From positions 1 to 31,812 of the forward strand of contig DATBIS010000136.1 in the NCBI GenBank assembly GCA_036556805.1: a DNA stretch of 31,812 nt. Reading direction: 5' to 3'. Below the pieces are notes generated by a model that worked only from the letters and a program-made list of their open reading frames with translations, did not search any database and had not been told where the DNA came from. The DNA comes from DATBIS01 sp036556805. Lineage in GTDB: Bacteria; Actinomycetota; UBA4738; HRBIN12. The position numbers were made by a program, and so were the translations under genes. Positions 22,135-31,156 of the stretch are shown one piece after another (position 1 is the stretch's first letter; every line of letters starts with the position of its first letter).

Positions 22135-23642
22135 CCGGCGACCTCCCGCGGCCGGGGACGCGGGTAAGCTCGGACGAGTTGCTTCCCACCCCCCAGGCCG
22201 TCCTTTCCCGCGTCGCGGCCGCGCTCGAGCACGCCGAGGTTCGCGGCGACCCCGACGTCGTCGTGCACGGCGCGGCCTACGCGACGACCGACCTGCGTCC
22301 CGGCGACGTCTTCTTCTGTGTGCGGGGATCGCGCGTGGACGCGCACGAGCTCGCCGGCGAGGCCGTCGCGGCCGGCGCCGTCGCGCTCGTCGTGGAGCGA
22401 TGGGTCGACGTCGACGTGCCGCAGGTGCTCGTGCCGTCGGTGCGCGAGGCGATGGGCCCCGCCTCCGCGGAGCTCTACGGTCGCCCGGCGGACTCGATGC
22501 GGATGGTGGGCATCACCGGCACGAACGGGAAGACCACCACCACGTATCTGATGGAGTCGATCTTCCGCGAACAGGGCTGGGTGCCCGGCGTGGTGGGAAC
22601 CACCGGCGCGCGGGTGGCAGGCGAGCCCGTGCCGCTCGACCGCACGACCCCCGAGGCTCCCGACCTCCACCGGCTCCTCGCGGCGATGCGCTCGCGCGGC
22701 GTGGCCGCCGTCGCGATGGAGGTGTCGTCGCACGCCCTCGAGCAGCATCGCGTGGGTGGGGTTCGCTTCGACGTTGCGGCGTTCACGAACCTGTCGCAGG
22801 ACCACCTCGACTATCACGAGCACATGTCGGCGTACTTCGCCGCGAAGGCGGAGCTGTTCTCGCCCCGGTATGCGCGCGCCGGCGTCGTGAACGCCGACGA
22901 CGCGTGGGGCCACCGGTTGCTCGACAGCCCGACGATCCCGATCACGACGTTCGGCGCGCAGGAGCCGGCCGACGTGCGCGCGACGGACGTTCGCGTGGAC
23001 GCGAGCGGCGTGAGGCTTCGCGCCGACGGCGTCGAGATCCGGTCGAGGCTCCTCGGTGCGTTCAACGTCGAGAACTGCCTCGCCGCGTTCGCGATCGCGC
23101 GTGCGCTCGGCATCGACGACGACGTGTCGGCGCGCGGCGTCGCGGCGCTCGACGGGGTGCCCGGTCGGGTGGAGCGCGTGGACGAGGGCCAGGATTTCCT
23201 GGTGATGGTGGACTACGCGCACACGCCGGATAGCATCGACAACGTGCTCCGCGCGGCAAGGCCGCTTGCTTCGGGCCGTCTCATCGTCGTCTTCGGTTGC
23301 GGTGGCGACCGCGACCGCCTCAAGCGTCCCCTGATGGGACGCGCTGCGACGTCCAATGCGGATCTCGCGATCATCACCAACGACAACCCGCGTTCGGAGG
23401 ACCCGCTCGCGATCATCGCGGCGATCGAGTCGGGCGCGAAGGAGGCCGGCGGGAGCTACGTCGTCGAACCCGATCGCCGCGCCGCGATCCGGCGCGCGTT
23501 CGAGGCGGCCGGCCCGGGCGACGCGGTGGTGATCGCGGGCAAGGGGCACGAGGCCACCCAGGAGTTCGCCGACCGGACGATCCCGTTCCTCGATCGCGAC
23601 GTGGCCGCCGAGGAGCTGCGCGCGATGCGAGACGAGCGATGA
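22131..23642 (+). CDS. murE: UDP-MurNAc-L-Ala-D-Glu--meso-diaminopimelate ligase
   Basis: A 503-residue Mur ligase adding the third stem-peptide residue with ATP. The P-loop is GTNGKTTT (130-137), LSQDHLDYHEHM (221-232) precedes Lys239, probably the carbamylated lysine, and the C-terminal domain contains NDNPRSEDP (417-425). The DNPR motif (418-421) is diagnostic for meso-diaminopimelate, as opposed to lysine, so the peptidoglycan is DAP-type. ATG overlaps the ftsI stop and the stop overlaps the murF ATG. Confidence 0.96.
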   Translation: MTGDLPRPGTRVSSDELLPTPQAVLSRVAAALEHAEVRGDPDVVVHGAAYATTDLRPGDVFFCVRGSRVDAHELAGEAVAAGAVALVVERWVDVDVPQVLVPSVREAMGPASAELYGRPADSMRMVGITGTNGKTTTTYLMESIFREQGWVPGVVGTTGARVAGEPVPLDRTTPEAPDLHRLLAAMRSRGVAAVAMEVSSHALEQHRVGGVRFDVAAFTNLSQDHLDYHEHMSAYFAAKAELFSPRYARAGVVNADDAWGHRLLDSPTIPITTFGAQEPADVRATDVRVDASGVRLRADGVEIRSRLLGAFNVENCLAAFAIARALGIDDDVSARGVAALDGVPGRVERVDEGQDFLVMVDYAHTPDSIDNVLRAARPLASGRLIVVFGCGGDRDRLKRPLMGRAATSNADLAIITNDNPRSEDPLAIIAAIESGAKEAGGSYVVEPDRRAAIRRAFEAAGPGDAVVIAGKGHEATQEFADRTIPFLDRDVAAEELRAMRDER

Positions 23643-25006
23643 GGCCCCGCTCGCTCTCGGAGGTCGCCGCCGCCGTCGAAGGCGCAGTGGAGGGCGACGA
23701 CGTGCGCGTCACGCACCTCGTGACCGACTCGCGCGAGGCGGCGCCGGGAGCGTTGTTCTTCGCGCTGCGCGGCGAGCACCACGACGGAGCGCAGTACGTC
23801 GGCGACGCGTTCACGCGAGGCGCGGCGGCGGCCGTGGTCGGCGAGGGAGCGAGTGCGCCGGGTCCCGCCGTGCGCGTGCCATCGACGGCGGACGCGTTGT
23901 TGCGGCTCGCCGCCGACGAGCGCGCGCGAGACCTCGCGGGCGTTCGTCTCATCGCGATCACCGGCGCGAACGGGAAGACCTCGACGAAGGACCTCGCGGC
24001 CGCGGTGCTCGGCGCGCGCTTCCGCACACATTCGAGCCCCGGCTCGTACAACAACGAGATCGGCCTGCCGGTGACGTTGCTCACCGCACCTGAGGGCGTG
24101 GAGGTCGTCGTCGCGGAGATGGGCGCGCGGCGCGTCGGCGACGTCCGGCTGCTGTGCGAGGTCGCCCGTCCCGACGTCGCGGTCGTGACGAACGTGGGAC
24201 TCGCGCACCTGGAGGTATTCGGGTCCTGGGACGCGATCCTCGCGGCGAGCGCGGAGCCGATTGCGGCACTGCGCCCCGGCGGCGTGGCGGTGCTCGCGGC
24301 GGACGACCCCGAGGTCGTGCGGCTCCCACGTCCCGACGGTGTGCGGGTGGTGACGTTCGGCCGGTCGCCGGGGAGCGACGTGCGCGCGGAGGCCGTCGAG
24401 CTGGACGCCGAAGGGCGGGCCTCGTTCGAGCTGGTCGCCGGCGACGCGCGCGAGACGATCGAGCTCGCGGTGCCCGGCGAGCACATGGTGTCGAACGCGC
24501 TCGCGGCCGCCGCGTGCGGGTTGGAGCTCGGGCTCACGGCGGCCGAGTGCGCCGCCGGCCTCAAGGGCGCGCGGATCTCGCGGTGGCGGATGGAGACATT
24601 CACGACGCCCGACGGCGTGCGCGTGGTGAACGACGCGTACAACGCGAACCCCGAGTCGATGGCGGCGGCGCTTCGTGCCGCGCGCTGGATGGCGCGCGGC
24701 GCCCGATTGATCGCCGTGCTCGGCCCGATGGCCGAGCTCGGGCCGGTCGCCGACCAGGAGCACGAGCGCGTGGGAGAGCTCGCCGCGCGGCTGCGCGTCG
24801 ACCGCGTGATCACGGTGGGCGCCGACGCCCGGCGGATCGCTGCGGCCGCGGTGCGCGAGGGGGTCGAGCCCGAGCACGTGGTCTCGTTCGACGACCCCGC
24901 CGACGCGCTCGCCGACGTACGGGCCTGCGCCGACCCCGGCGACGTCGTGCTCTTCAAGGCGTCGCGCGTGGCCGCGCTCGACCGGCTCGCCGAGGCGCTG
25001 CGGTGA
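23639..25006 (+). CDS. murF: UDP-MurNAc-tripeptide--D-Ala-D-Ala ligase
   Basis: A 455-residue MurF, which attaches D-Ala-D-Ala to the UDP-MurNAc-tripeptide. P-loop GANGKTST (109-116); PGSYNNEIGLPVTLL and EMGARRVGDV are MurF-specific; VNDAYNANPESM is the C-terminal hallmark; VLGPMAELG follows. ATG overlaps the murE stop; its stop overlaps the mraY GTG. No truncation seen. Confidence 0.95.
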   Translation: MRPRSLSEVAAAVEGAVEGDDVRVTHLVTDSREAAPGALFFALRGEHHDGAQYVGDAFTRGAAAAVVGEGASAPGPAVRVPSTADALLRLAADERARDLAGVRLIAITGANGKTSTKDLAAAVLGARFRTHSSPGSYNNEIGLPVTLLTAPEGVEVVVAEMGARRVGDVRLLCEVARPDVAVVTNVGLAHLEVFGSWDAILAASAEPIAALRPGGVAVLAADDPEVVRLPRPDGVRVVTFGRSPGSDVRAEAVELDAEGRASFELVAGDARETIELAVPGEHMVSNALAAAACGLELGLTAAECAAGLKGARISRWRMETFTTPDGVRVVNDAYNANPESMAAALRAARWMARGARLIAVLGPMAELGPVADQEHERVGELAARLRVDRVITVGADARRIAAAAVREGVEPEHVVSFDDPADALADVRACADPGDVVLFKASRVAALDRLAEALR

Positions 25007-26070
25007 TCTCGATCCTCGTCGCGGCCGCGGTGGGCATCGCGTTCACGCTCCTCGGCACCCCGGTGGCGATCCGCGCGTTCTCCGTGTGGGGGTGGGGCCA
25101 GCGCATCCGGGAGGACGGTCCCCACACCCACATGGAGAAGGTCGGCACGCCTACGATGGGCGGCCTCGTCGTGCTCCTCGGGCTCTTGGGCGGCTACCTC
25201 GCCGCACGGTTTACGTTCGGCGGGTTCACGAGCGCCGGGCTCTCGCTCGTCGTCGCCGCGATGGGCTTCGGGCTCGTCGGGTTCCTCGACGACTACACGA
25301 AGGTGCGGCGCCAGCGGTCGCTCGGGCTCTCGAAGTCCGTGAAGTTCCTGGGGACGGCGCTCGTGTCGATCCTGTTCGCGATCCTCGTCGTCCAGCTCGT
25401 TACGGACGCCGGCACGTCCACGAACCTGTCGTTCATCCGCGACACGGGGATCCGCCTCGGGATCCTCTATTACGCGTGGACGTTCCTCGTCCTGTCCGCG
25501 TCGTCGAACGCCGTGAACCTCACCGACGGGCTCGACGGCCTCGCGTCGGGCTCGTCGCTGCTCGTGCTCTCCGCGTACGTGTTCATCGCGTTCTGGCAGT
25601 TCCGGCACACGTGCGGCGACCTGCAGGGCGAGGTCGCGGCGGCGTGTTACGCGGTCGACGGCAGCGCGATGCTCGACGTGGCGGTGGTGGCCGCCGCGAT
25701 GATGGGCGCCGTCACGGGCTTCCTCTGGTGGAACGCCGCGCCCGCCCGCATCTTCATGGGCGACACCGGCTCGCTCGCGATCGGCGGCCTCGTCGGGGCG
25801 CTCGCGATGGTCACGAACACGCAGCTGCTCCTGATCATCCTCGGCGGGCTGTTCGTGATCGAGACGATGTCGGTCATCCTGCAGGTGATCTCGTTCCGGG
25901 GGTTCGGGCGGCGGATCTTCCGCATGTCGCCGATTCACCATCACTTCGAGCTGCTCGGGTGGCCGGAGTTCACGGTGATCGTGCGGTTCTGGATCATCGC
26001 GGGGCTCTGCGTCGCGGTGGGGCTCGGACTCTTCTACTACGACTTCATCGCGAACGGGGGCCTCGGGTGA
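25003..26070 (+). CDS. mraY: Phospho-MurNAc-pentapeptide transferase (lipid I synthase)
   Basis: A 355-residue polytopic membrane enzyme with about ten hydrophobic segments, which transfers phospho-MurNAc-pentapeptide to undecaprenyl phosphate. GTPTMGGLVVL (48-58), FLDDYTK (94-100), NAVNLTDGLDGLASG (169-183), FMGDTGSLAIGG (251-262) with Asp254, and IHHHFELLGW (311-320) are all intact. The GTG overlaps the murF stop; the stop overlaps the murD GTG. Confidence 0.96.
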   Translation: MISILVAAAVGIAFTLLGTPVAIRAFSVWGWGQRIREDGPHTHMEKVGTPTMGGLVVLLGLLGGYLAARFTFGGFTSAGLSLVVAAMGFGLVGFLDDYTKVRRQRSLGLSKSVKFLGTALVSILFAILVVQLVTDAGTSTNLSFIRDTGIRLGILYYAWTFLVLSASSNAVNLTDGLDGLASGSSLLVLSAYVFIAFWQFRHTCGDLQGEVAAACYAVDGSAMLDVAVVAAAMMGAVTGFLWWNAAPARIFMGDTGSLAIGGLVGALAMVTNTQLLLIILGGLFVIETMSVILQVISFRGFGRRIFRMSPIHHHFELLGWPEFTVIVRFWIIAGLCVAVGLGLFYYDFIANGGLG

Positions 26071-27413
26071 GGTTCGACCGCGAACGGGTCGTGGTGGTGG
26101 GCGCCGGCGTGAGCGGCGCGGCCGCCGCGCGCGTCCTGCTCGAACAGGGCGCCTCCGTGCGCGTGCTCGACGAGCGGCCGCGCGGCGAGCTCGTGGAGGC
26201 GGCTGAGCTCGCGTCGCTCGGCGCCGAGGTGGTGACCGGCGGCCACGAGGCGGCGCAGCTCGCCGACGCCACGCTCGTGTACGTGAGCCCCGGCGTGCCG
26301 CCGCGGGCGCCGGTCGTCACGTGGGCGCGCGAACGACGGTTGCCGATCTGGGGCGAGCTCGAGCTCGGCGCGCAGCTGTGCGACGTCCCCACGATCGCGA
26401 TCACCGGCACGAACGGGAAGACCACGACCGCCGAGCTCGCCGCGACGATGCTGCGCGCAGCGGGCTTCGACGCCGTCGCGTGCGGCAACATCGGCCACCC
26501 GTTCCCCCTCGCCGCCCGAGAAGATCACGAGCTGCTCGTGGTGGAGGCGTCGTCCTTCCAGCTGGTCTTCCAGGAGTCGTTCCACCCCCGTATCTCGGTG
26601 CTGCTGAACGTCGCGCCCGACCACCTCGACTGGCACGGTTCCGAGCAGGCGTACGCGGCCGCGAAGGCGCGCGTGTTCGCGTCGCAGGGAGAGGGCGACG
26701 CGCACGTGGGCAACCGCGACGACGCGACCGCGGCGGCGATCTCGCACGGCGCACCGTGCGAGATCGCGTGGTTCCGGCTCGGGACGCCGGAGGACGGCGA
26801 GGTCGGCTACGTGGGCGGCTCGCTCGTCGCGCGGGTGCGCGTCGACCGCGCCGAGATCGGCGCGGTCGACGGGGAGAGGGCCGGGTACCGCGCGGACGCG
26901 GCGGCCGCCGCCGCGTCGGCGCTCCTCGCCGGCGCCTCGCCCGAGGCCGTCGCCGCCGGGCTCGCCTCCTACACGCCGGCGCGGCACCGGGGAGAGGTCG
27001 TCGCGCTGGCGGGAGACGTTCGGTTCGTCGACAACTCGAAGGCCACGAACGTCCATGCGGCGCTCGCGGCGATCGACGCCGTCGACGATGCGGTGCTGAT
27101 CGCGGGCGGGAGGGCGAAAGGAGTCGACCTCGCGCCGCTCGCCGCGCGCGCGGATCGCCTGCGGGCGGTCGTCGCGATCGGCGAGTCGGCGGACGAGCTG
27201 GTGGCCGCGTTCCAGGGCGACGTCGCCGTGCGGAAGGCGGGGTCGATCGAGGAGGCGACGCGGACGGCGTTCGACCTCGCTGCGCCCGGCGGGGTCGTGC
27301 TGCTCGCCCCGGCCTGCGCGAGCTGGGACATGTTCCGCGACTACGAGGAGCGCGGGGACCGGTTCGCCGAGGAGGCCCGCGCGATCGCGGCGGGGGTGAA
27401 CGGCGATCGCTGA
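26067..27413 (+). CDS. murD: UDP-MurNAc-L-Ala--D-Glu ligase
   Basis: A 448-residue MurD adding D-glutamate, the second residue. N-terminal Rossmann-like GAGVSGAAAARVL (12-24), P-loop GTNGKTTT (114-121), SSFQL (middle), LNVAPDHLDWHG with the catalytic His, VDNSKATN and the end LAPACASWDMFRDYEERG are all typical. The GTG overlaps the mraY stop. The downstream junction to ftsW is unusual, see there. Confidence 0.95.
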   Translation: MRFDRERVVVVGAGVSGAAAARVLLEQGASVRVLDERPRGELVEAAELASLGAEVVTGGHEAAQLADATLVYVSPGVPPRAPVVTWARERRLPIWGELELGAQLCDVPTIAITGTNGKTTTAELAATMLRAAGFDAVACGNIGHPFPLAAREDHELLVVEASSFQLVFQESFHPRISVLLNVAPDHLDWHGSEQAYAAAKARVFASQGEGDAHVGNRDDATAAAISHGAPCEIAWFRLGTPEDGEVGYVGGSLVARVRVDRAEIGAVDGERAGYRADAAAAAASALLAGASPEAVAAGLASYTPARHRGEVVALAGDVRFVDNSKATNVHAALAAIDAVDDAVLIAGGRAKGVDLAPLAARADRLRAVVAIGESADELVAAFQGDVAVRKAGSIEEATRTAFDLAAPGGVVLLAPACASWDMFRDYEERGDRFAEEARAIAAGVNGDR

Positions 27414-27564
27414 GCGCACGGCGACGCGTGCTCGCAGGGCCGAACCCGTCGTACGCGGCCGGCGGCCGCGACGTCCCGCGCTGCACGTCGTTCGCGAGCG
27501 ACCCGCGAGGGATCCCCTTCAGCACACGCGGCGCAGTGTCGGGCTCCTGCTGCTCCCGACGCTC

Positions 27565-28647
27565 GTGCTCACGCTGCTGGGGATCGTCGAGGTGCTGTCC
27601 GCGAGCTCGGTGTCGGCGTACGAGGAGCTGGGCTCGAGCTTCTTCTTCTTCAACCGGCAGGTGATCTACGCGGCGATCGGGGTCGTCGCGCTCGTGGTCG
27701 CGTGGCGGCTGCCGTACCGCACCTGGCAGCGCCTCTCGGTGCCGCTCCTCGTGGTCGCGCTCGCCCTCATGGTGCTCGCGCTGCATCCCTCCGCCGGCAC
27801 GTCCGCGTACGGCGCGTCGCGGTGGATCGTGTTCGGGCCCGTCTCCGTGCAGCCTTCGGAGCTCGCGAAGCTCGCGATGGTCGCGTTCACGGCGACGGTG
27901 CTCGTGCGCAAGTGGAGCCACCTGCACGAGCCGATGCACCTCGTGCTGCCGCTCGGACCGGTGCTCGCGATCGTCGCGGGCGTCGTGCTGCTGCAGCGCG
28001 ACCTCGGCACCACGATCATCCTTGCGGCGACCGTCTACCTCGTGCTCTTCGCGGCCGGCGTCCGGCTGCGCTTCCTCTTCTGGACGGCGCTCGCGGGCCT
28101 GGGCGCAACCGCGGCCTTGATCTTCGGTGAGGCCTACCGGCGCGAGCGGTTCCTCATCGCGCTCGATCCCTGGAAGGACCCGCTCGACAAGGGGTACCAG
28201 CAGATCCAGGGCTACATCGCGCTGGGGTCGGGCGGCTGGTGGGGCGTCGGGCTCGGCGCCAGCCGTCAGAAGTGGCAGTACGTGCCGAACGCCCACACGG
28301 ATTTCATCTTCGCGATCCTCGGCGAGGAGCTCGGCCTGTTCGGCGAGCTCGTCGTGATCGCGATGTTCGCGCTCCTCGTGTACGCCGGCGTGCGCATCGC
28401 CATGGACGCGCCCGACACGTTCGGGCGGCTGCTCGCCGCGGGGATCACGTCGTGGTTGGGAATCCAGGCGATCGTGAACCTCGGCGCGGTGACCGGGCTC
28501 CTGCCCATCACCGGCGTGCCGCTGCCGTTCGTCTCGTTCGGCGGGTCGGCGCTCATCGTGTCGCTCACCGGCGTGGGGGTGCTCGCGAGCATCGCGCGGG
28601 AGAGCGGCTCCATGCGCAGGCGGCGCGCGCGGAAGGCGGCCGCGTGA
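27565..28647 (+). CDS. ftsW: Lipid II polymerase FtsW (start uncertain)
   Basis: A SEDS-family polytopic protein polymerising lipid II into septal glycan with FtsI. From GTG 27565 it is 360 residues, with SASSVSAYEELGSSFFFFNRQ near the first loop (split here: SASSVSAYEE, SFFFFNRQ), VQPSELAKLAM, GYQQIQGYIALGSGGWWGVG, HTDFIFAILGEELG and PFVSFGGSALI. GTG 27565 is the first canonical start in frame after the in-frame stop at 27397, but it lies inside the first membrane segment and 151 bases beyond murD. The in-frame sequence upstream (RRSVGLLLLPTLVLTLLG) continues the helix, so the real N-terminus is probably upstream: an ATC at 27406 behind GGGGGTGA, CTG at 27481, or a frameshifted region. Its stop overlaps the murG GTG. 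Confidence 0.9.
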   Translation: MLTLLGIVEVLSASSVSAYEELGSSFFFFNRQVIYAAIGVVALVVAWRLPYRTWQRLSVPLLVVALALMVLALHPSAGTSAYGASRWIVFGPVSVQPSELAKLAMVAFTATVLVRKWSHLHEPMHLVLPLGPVLAIVAGVVLLQRDLGTTIILAATVYLVLFAAGVRLRFLFWTALAGLGATAALIFGEAYRRERFLIALDPWKDPLDKGYQQIQGYIALGSGGWWGVGLGASRQKWQYVPNAHTDFIFAILGEELGLFGELVVIAMFALLVYAGVRIAMDAPDTFGRLLAAGITSWLGIQAIVNLGAVTGLLPITGVPLPFVSFGGSALIVSLTGVGVLASIARESGSMRRRRARKAAA

Positions 28648-29735
28648 GGGTCGTGATCGCGGGCGGCGGCACCGCCGGCCACGTCTTCCCGGCCGTCGCG
28701 CTCGCCGAGCACCTGCGATCCGCGCACGGCGCGGCCGTGGCGTTCGTGGGGTCCGCGCGCGGCCAGGAGGCTCGGCTCGTGCCGGCAGCCGGGTTCGAGT
28801 TCCACGCGGTGGCGGCCGAACCGATGCCGCGCAAGCTGTCCGCGCAGGCGGTGCGCGCCCCACTCACCGCGCTGTCGTCGGTGCGGACGTGCCGGCCGCT
28901 CGTGGCGGACGCCGACGTCGTCGTGGGGATGGGCGGGTACGCGAGCCTCTCGGCGGTGCTCGCGGCCCGGTGGTCGCGGCGGCCGCTCGTCCTGCACGAA
29001 CAGAACGCGGTGCCCGGGCTCGTCAACCGAATCGCGTCGCGGGGAGCCGCGGCGATCGGGGTGGGCTTCGCCGACGCGATCGCGCGGTTCGGGTCGCGCT
29101 CCGGCCGCGCCGTCGTGACCGGCAACCCCGTGCGGTCGTCCATCCTGCGCGTGGCGGAGGAGCGCGACGCGCTTGAGAAGGAGGCGTGCGCCGAGCTCGA
29201 CCTCGACGGCGACGTCCCGACGCTGCTCGTCACCGGCGGGAGCCAGGGCGCGCTCGCGCTCGATCGGCTGCTCGCCGACGTGCTCGCGGGCTGGAGCGGC
29301 CGCGACGACGTCCAGGCGATCGTGCTCGCCGGACCCGGCCACCTCGGCGAGGTCGGCAGCGCGTCGTCTCCTCGGGTGCGCGTCGTGGGGTTCCTCGAGC
29401 GGATGGAGCTCGCCTACGCGGCCGCCGACGTCGCGGTCGCGCGCGCCGGCGCGAGCACGACCGCCGAGCTCACGGTCTGCGGGCTGCCGATGATCCTCGT
29501 GCCGTACCCGCACGCGACCGAGGACCACCAACGCGCGAACGCGCGCGAGCTCGAGCGCGCGGGGGCCGCGCGCGTGCTCGAGCAGTCGACGCTCACGGCG
29601 CCGGCCCTTGCCTCCGCGATCGACGCGCTGCTCGCCGACCGGGTGGCGCGCGACCGGATGTCGGACGCCGCGCTCGCGTGGGGGAGGCCCGACGCCGCCG
29701 AGCGACTCGCCGCCCTGGTGTTGGAGGCGGCGTGA
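28644..29735 (+). CDS. murG: UDP-GlcNAc:lipid I GlcNAc transferase
   Basis: A 363-residue GT-B glycosyltransferase (family 28) at the cytoplasmic face of the membrane, making lipid II. GGGTAGHVFP (7-16), GMGGYASLSAV (95-105), HEQNAVPG (118-125), TGNPVR (159-164), GGSQGA (198-203), and GASTTAELTVCGLPMILVPYP (split: GASTTAEL, CGLPMILVPYP) with the conserved DHQ-type TEDHQRANA are present. GTG overlaps the ftsW stop; stop overlaps murC GTG. Confidence 0.96.
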   Translation: MRVVIAGGGTAGHVFPAVALAEHLRSAHGAAVAFVGSARGQEARLVPAAGFEFHAVAAEPMPRKLSAQAVRAPLTALSSVRTCRPLVADADVVVGMGGYASLSAVLAARWSRRPLVLHEQNAVPGLVNRIASRGAAAIGVGFADAIARFGSRSGRAVVTGNPVRSSILRVAEERDALEKEACAELDLDGDVPTLLVTGGSQGALALDRLLADVLAGWSGRDDVQAIVLAGPGHLGEVGSASSPRVRVVGFLERMELAYAAADVAVARAGASTTAELTVCGLPMILVPYPHATEDHQRANARELERAGAARVLEQSTLTAPALASAIDALLADRVARDRMSDAALAWGRPDAAERLAALVLEAA

Positions 29736-31156
29736 CGCCGGCCTACGTGCCGCCGCCCGGCTCGATTCCGACGCTCGAGCTTCCCGACCTGTCGGCGGTC
29801 CGACGGCTGCACCTGATCGGGATCGGCGGCGCGGGCATGCGCAACCTCGCGCAGCTGCTCCTCGCGCGCGGCGTGACGATCACCGGCAGCGATCTCAAGG
29901 ACTCGCGCGGGCTTGAGGACCTGCGATCGGCCGGCGCGGCGGTGTCGATCGGCCACGCCGCCGCCAACGTGGGCGATCCCGACGCGGTCGTGGTGTCCAC
30001 GGCGATCGGCGAGCAGAACCTCGAGCTGCGTGCGGCGCGGGAGCGGGGCATCCTCGTGTGGGCCCGCGCGCAGGTGCTCGCGGCGGCCGCGCTCGGCACG
30101 AGGTCGGTGGCCGTCACGGGGACCCACGGCAAGAGCACGACCACGTCGATGATCGCGGTGGTGGCGGAGCGCGCGGGGCTCGACCCGACGTTCGTGATCG
30201 GCGGCGACCTCAACGAGAGCGGCAGCGGCGCGCGCGCCGGTGCCGGCGAGCTCTTCGTGGTGGAGGCCGACGAGAGCGACGGCTCGTTCCTGTTGTTCCG
30301 CCCGTCGATCGGCGTCGTCACGAACGTGGACGTCGACCACCTCGACTTCTACCGGGGCGGGCGCGCCGAGATCGAGGCGGCGTTCGCGTCGTTCCTTCAG
30401 GACGCCGAACACGTGGTCGTGTGCGGCGACGACGCGGGAGCCGCGCGCGCGCTCGCCGCGTCGGGGACGCCCGGCGTGACCTATGGCACCGCCGAGGGCA
30501 GCGACGTGCGGCTCACGATCGACTCGGTGGGCCCGGGAGGGGCGAGGGGCCGCGTGCGTGCCGACGGCGTCGAGACCGAGCTCGCGCTCCCGATCGACGG
30601 CGCGCACAACCTGCTCGACGCGACCGCGGCCGTCGCCGTCGCGGCGCTGGTGGGGGTGGACGCCGCCACGGCCTCCGATGCCCTCTCGACGTTCGGCGGC
30701 GTGCGCCGCCGATTCGAGCTCCGCGGCACCGCGCGCGGCGCGTCCTTCTACGACGACTACGGACACGTGCCGGTCGAGCTCGCCGTGACGCTCGACGTCG
30801 CCCGCCGGACCGGGCCGCGGCGCCTGGTCGCCGTCTTCCAGCCGCATCGTTACTGGCGCACGCAGGCGCTCTGGCGCGAGCTCGGCGAGAGCCTCGCGGC
30901 GGCCGACGTCGTGGTGGTGACCGACGTGTACGGCGCCGACCAGGAACCGATCCCGGGCGTGACCGGGAAGCTCGTCGTCGACGGCATCAACCGGGCGGCG
31001 CCGGGGAAGCGGGTGGTGTACCTCCCGCACCGAGCCGACGTCGCACCGTTCCTCGCCGCGGAGGTTCGCGAGGGCGACCTCGTCCTCACGATGGGGTGCG
31101 GGGACGTATGGATGCTCGGCGACGCCGCCCTCGAGCGCATCGCGGAGGCGGGATGA
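29732..31156 (+). CDS. murC: UDP-N-acetylmuramate--L-alanine ligase
   Basis: A 474-residue MurC adding the first stem residue. IGIGGAGMRNLAQLL (29-43), P-loop GTHGKSTTT (130-138; His after Gly-Thr is typical of MurC), EADESDGSF (178-186), TNVDVDHLDFY with the catalytic His, and DDYGHVPVEL plus FQPHRYWRT in the C-terminal domain are all present. The GTG overlaps the murG stop; its stop overlaps the murB ATG. Confidence 0.96.
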   Translation: MTPAYVPPPGSIPTLELPDLSAVRRLHLIGIGGAGMRNLAQLLLARGVTITGSDLKDSRGLEDLRSAGAAVSIGHAAANVGDPDAVVVSTAIGEQNLELRAARERGILVWARAQVLAAAALGTRSVAVTGTHGKSTTTSMIAVVAERAGLDPTFVIGGDLNESGSGARAGAGELFVVEADESDGSFLLFRPSIGVVTNVDVDHLDFYRGGRAEIEAAFASFLQDAEHVVVCGDDAGAARALAASGTPGVTYGTAEGSDVRLTIDSVGPGGARGRVRADGVETELALPIDGAHNLLDATAAVAVAALVGVDAATASDALSTFGGVRRRFELRGTARGASFYDDYGHVPVELAVTLDVARRTGPRRLVAVFQPHRYWRTQALWRELGESLAAADVVVVTDVYGADQEPIPGVTGKLVVDGINRAAPGKRVVYLPHRADVAPFLAAEVREGDLVLTMGCGDVWMLGDAALERIAEAG

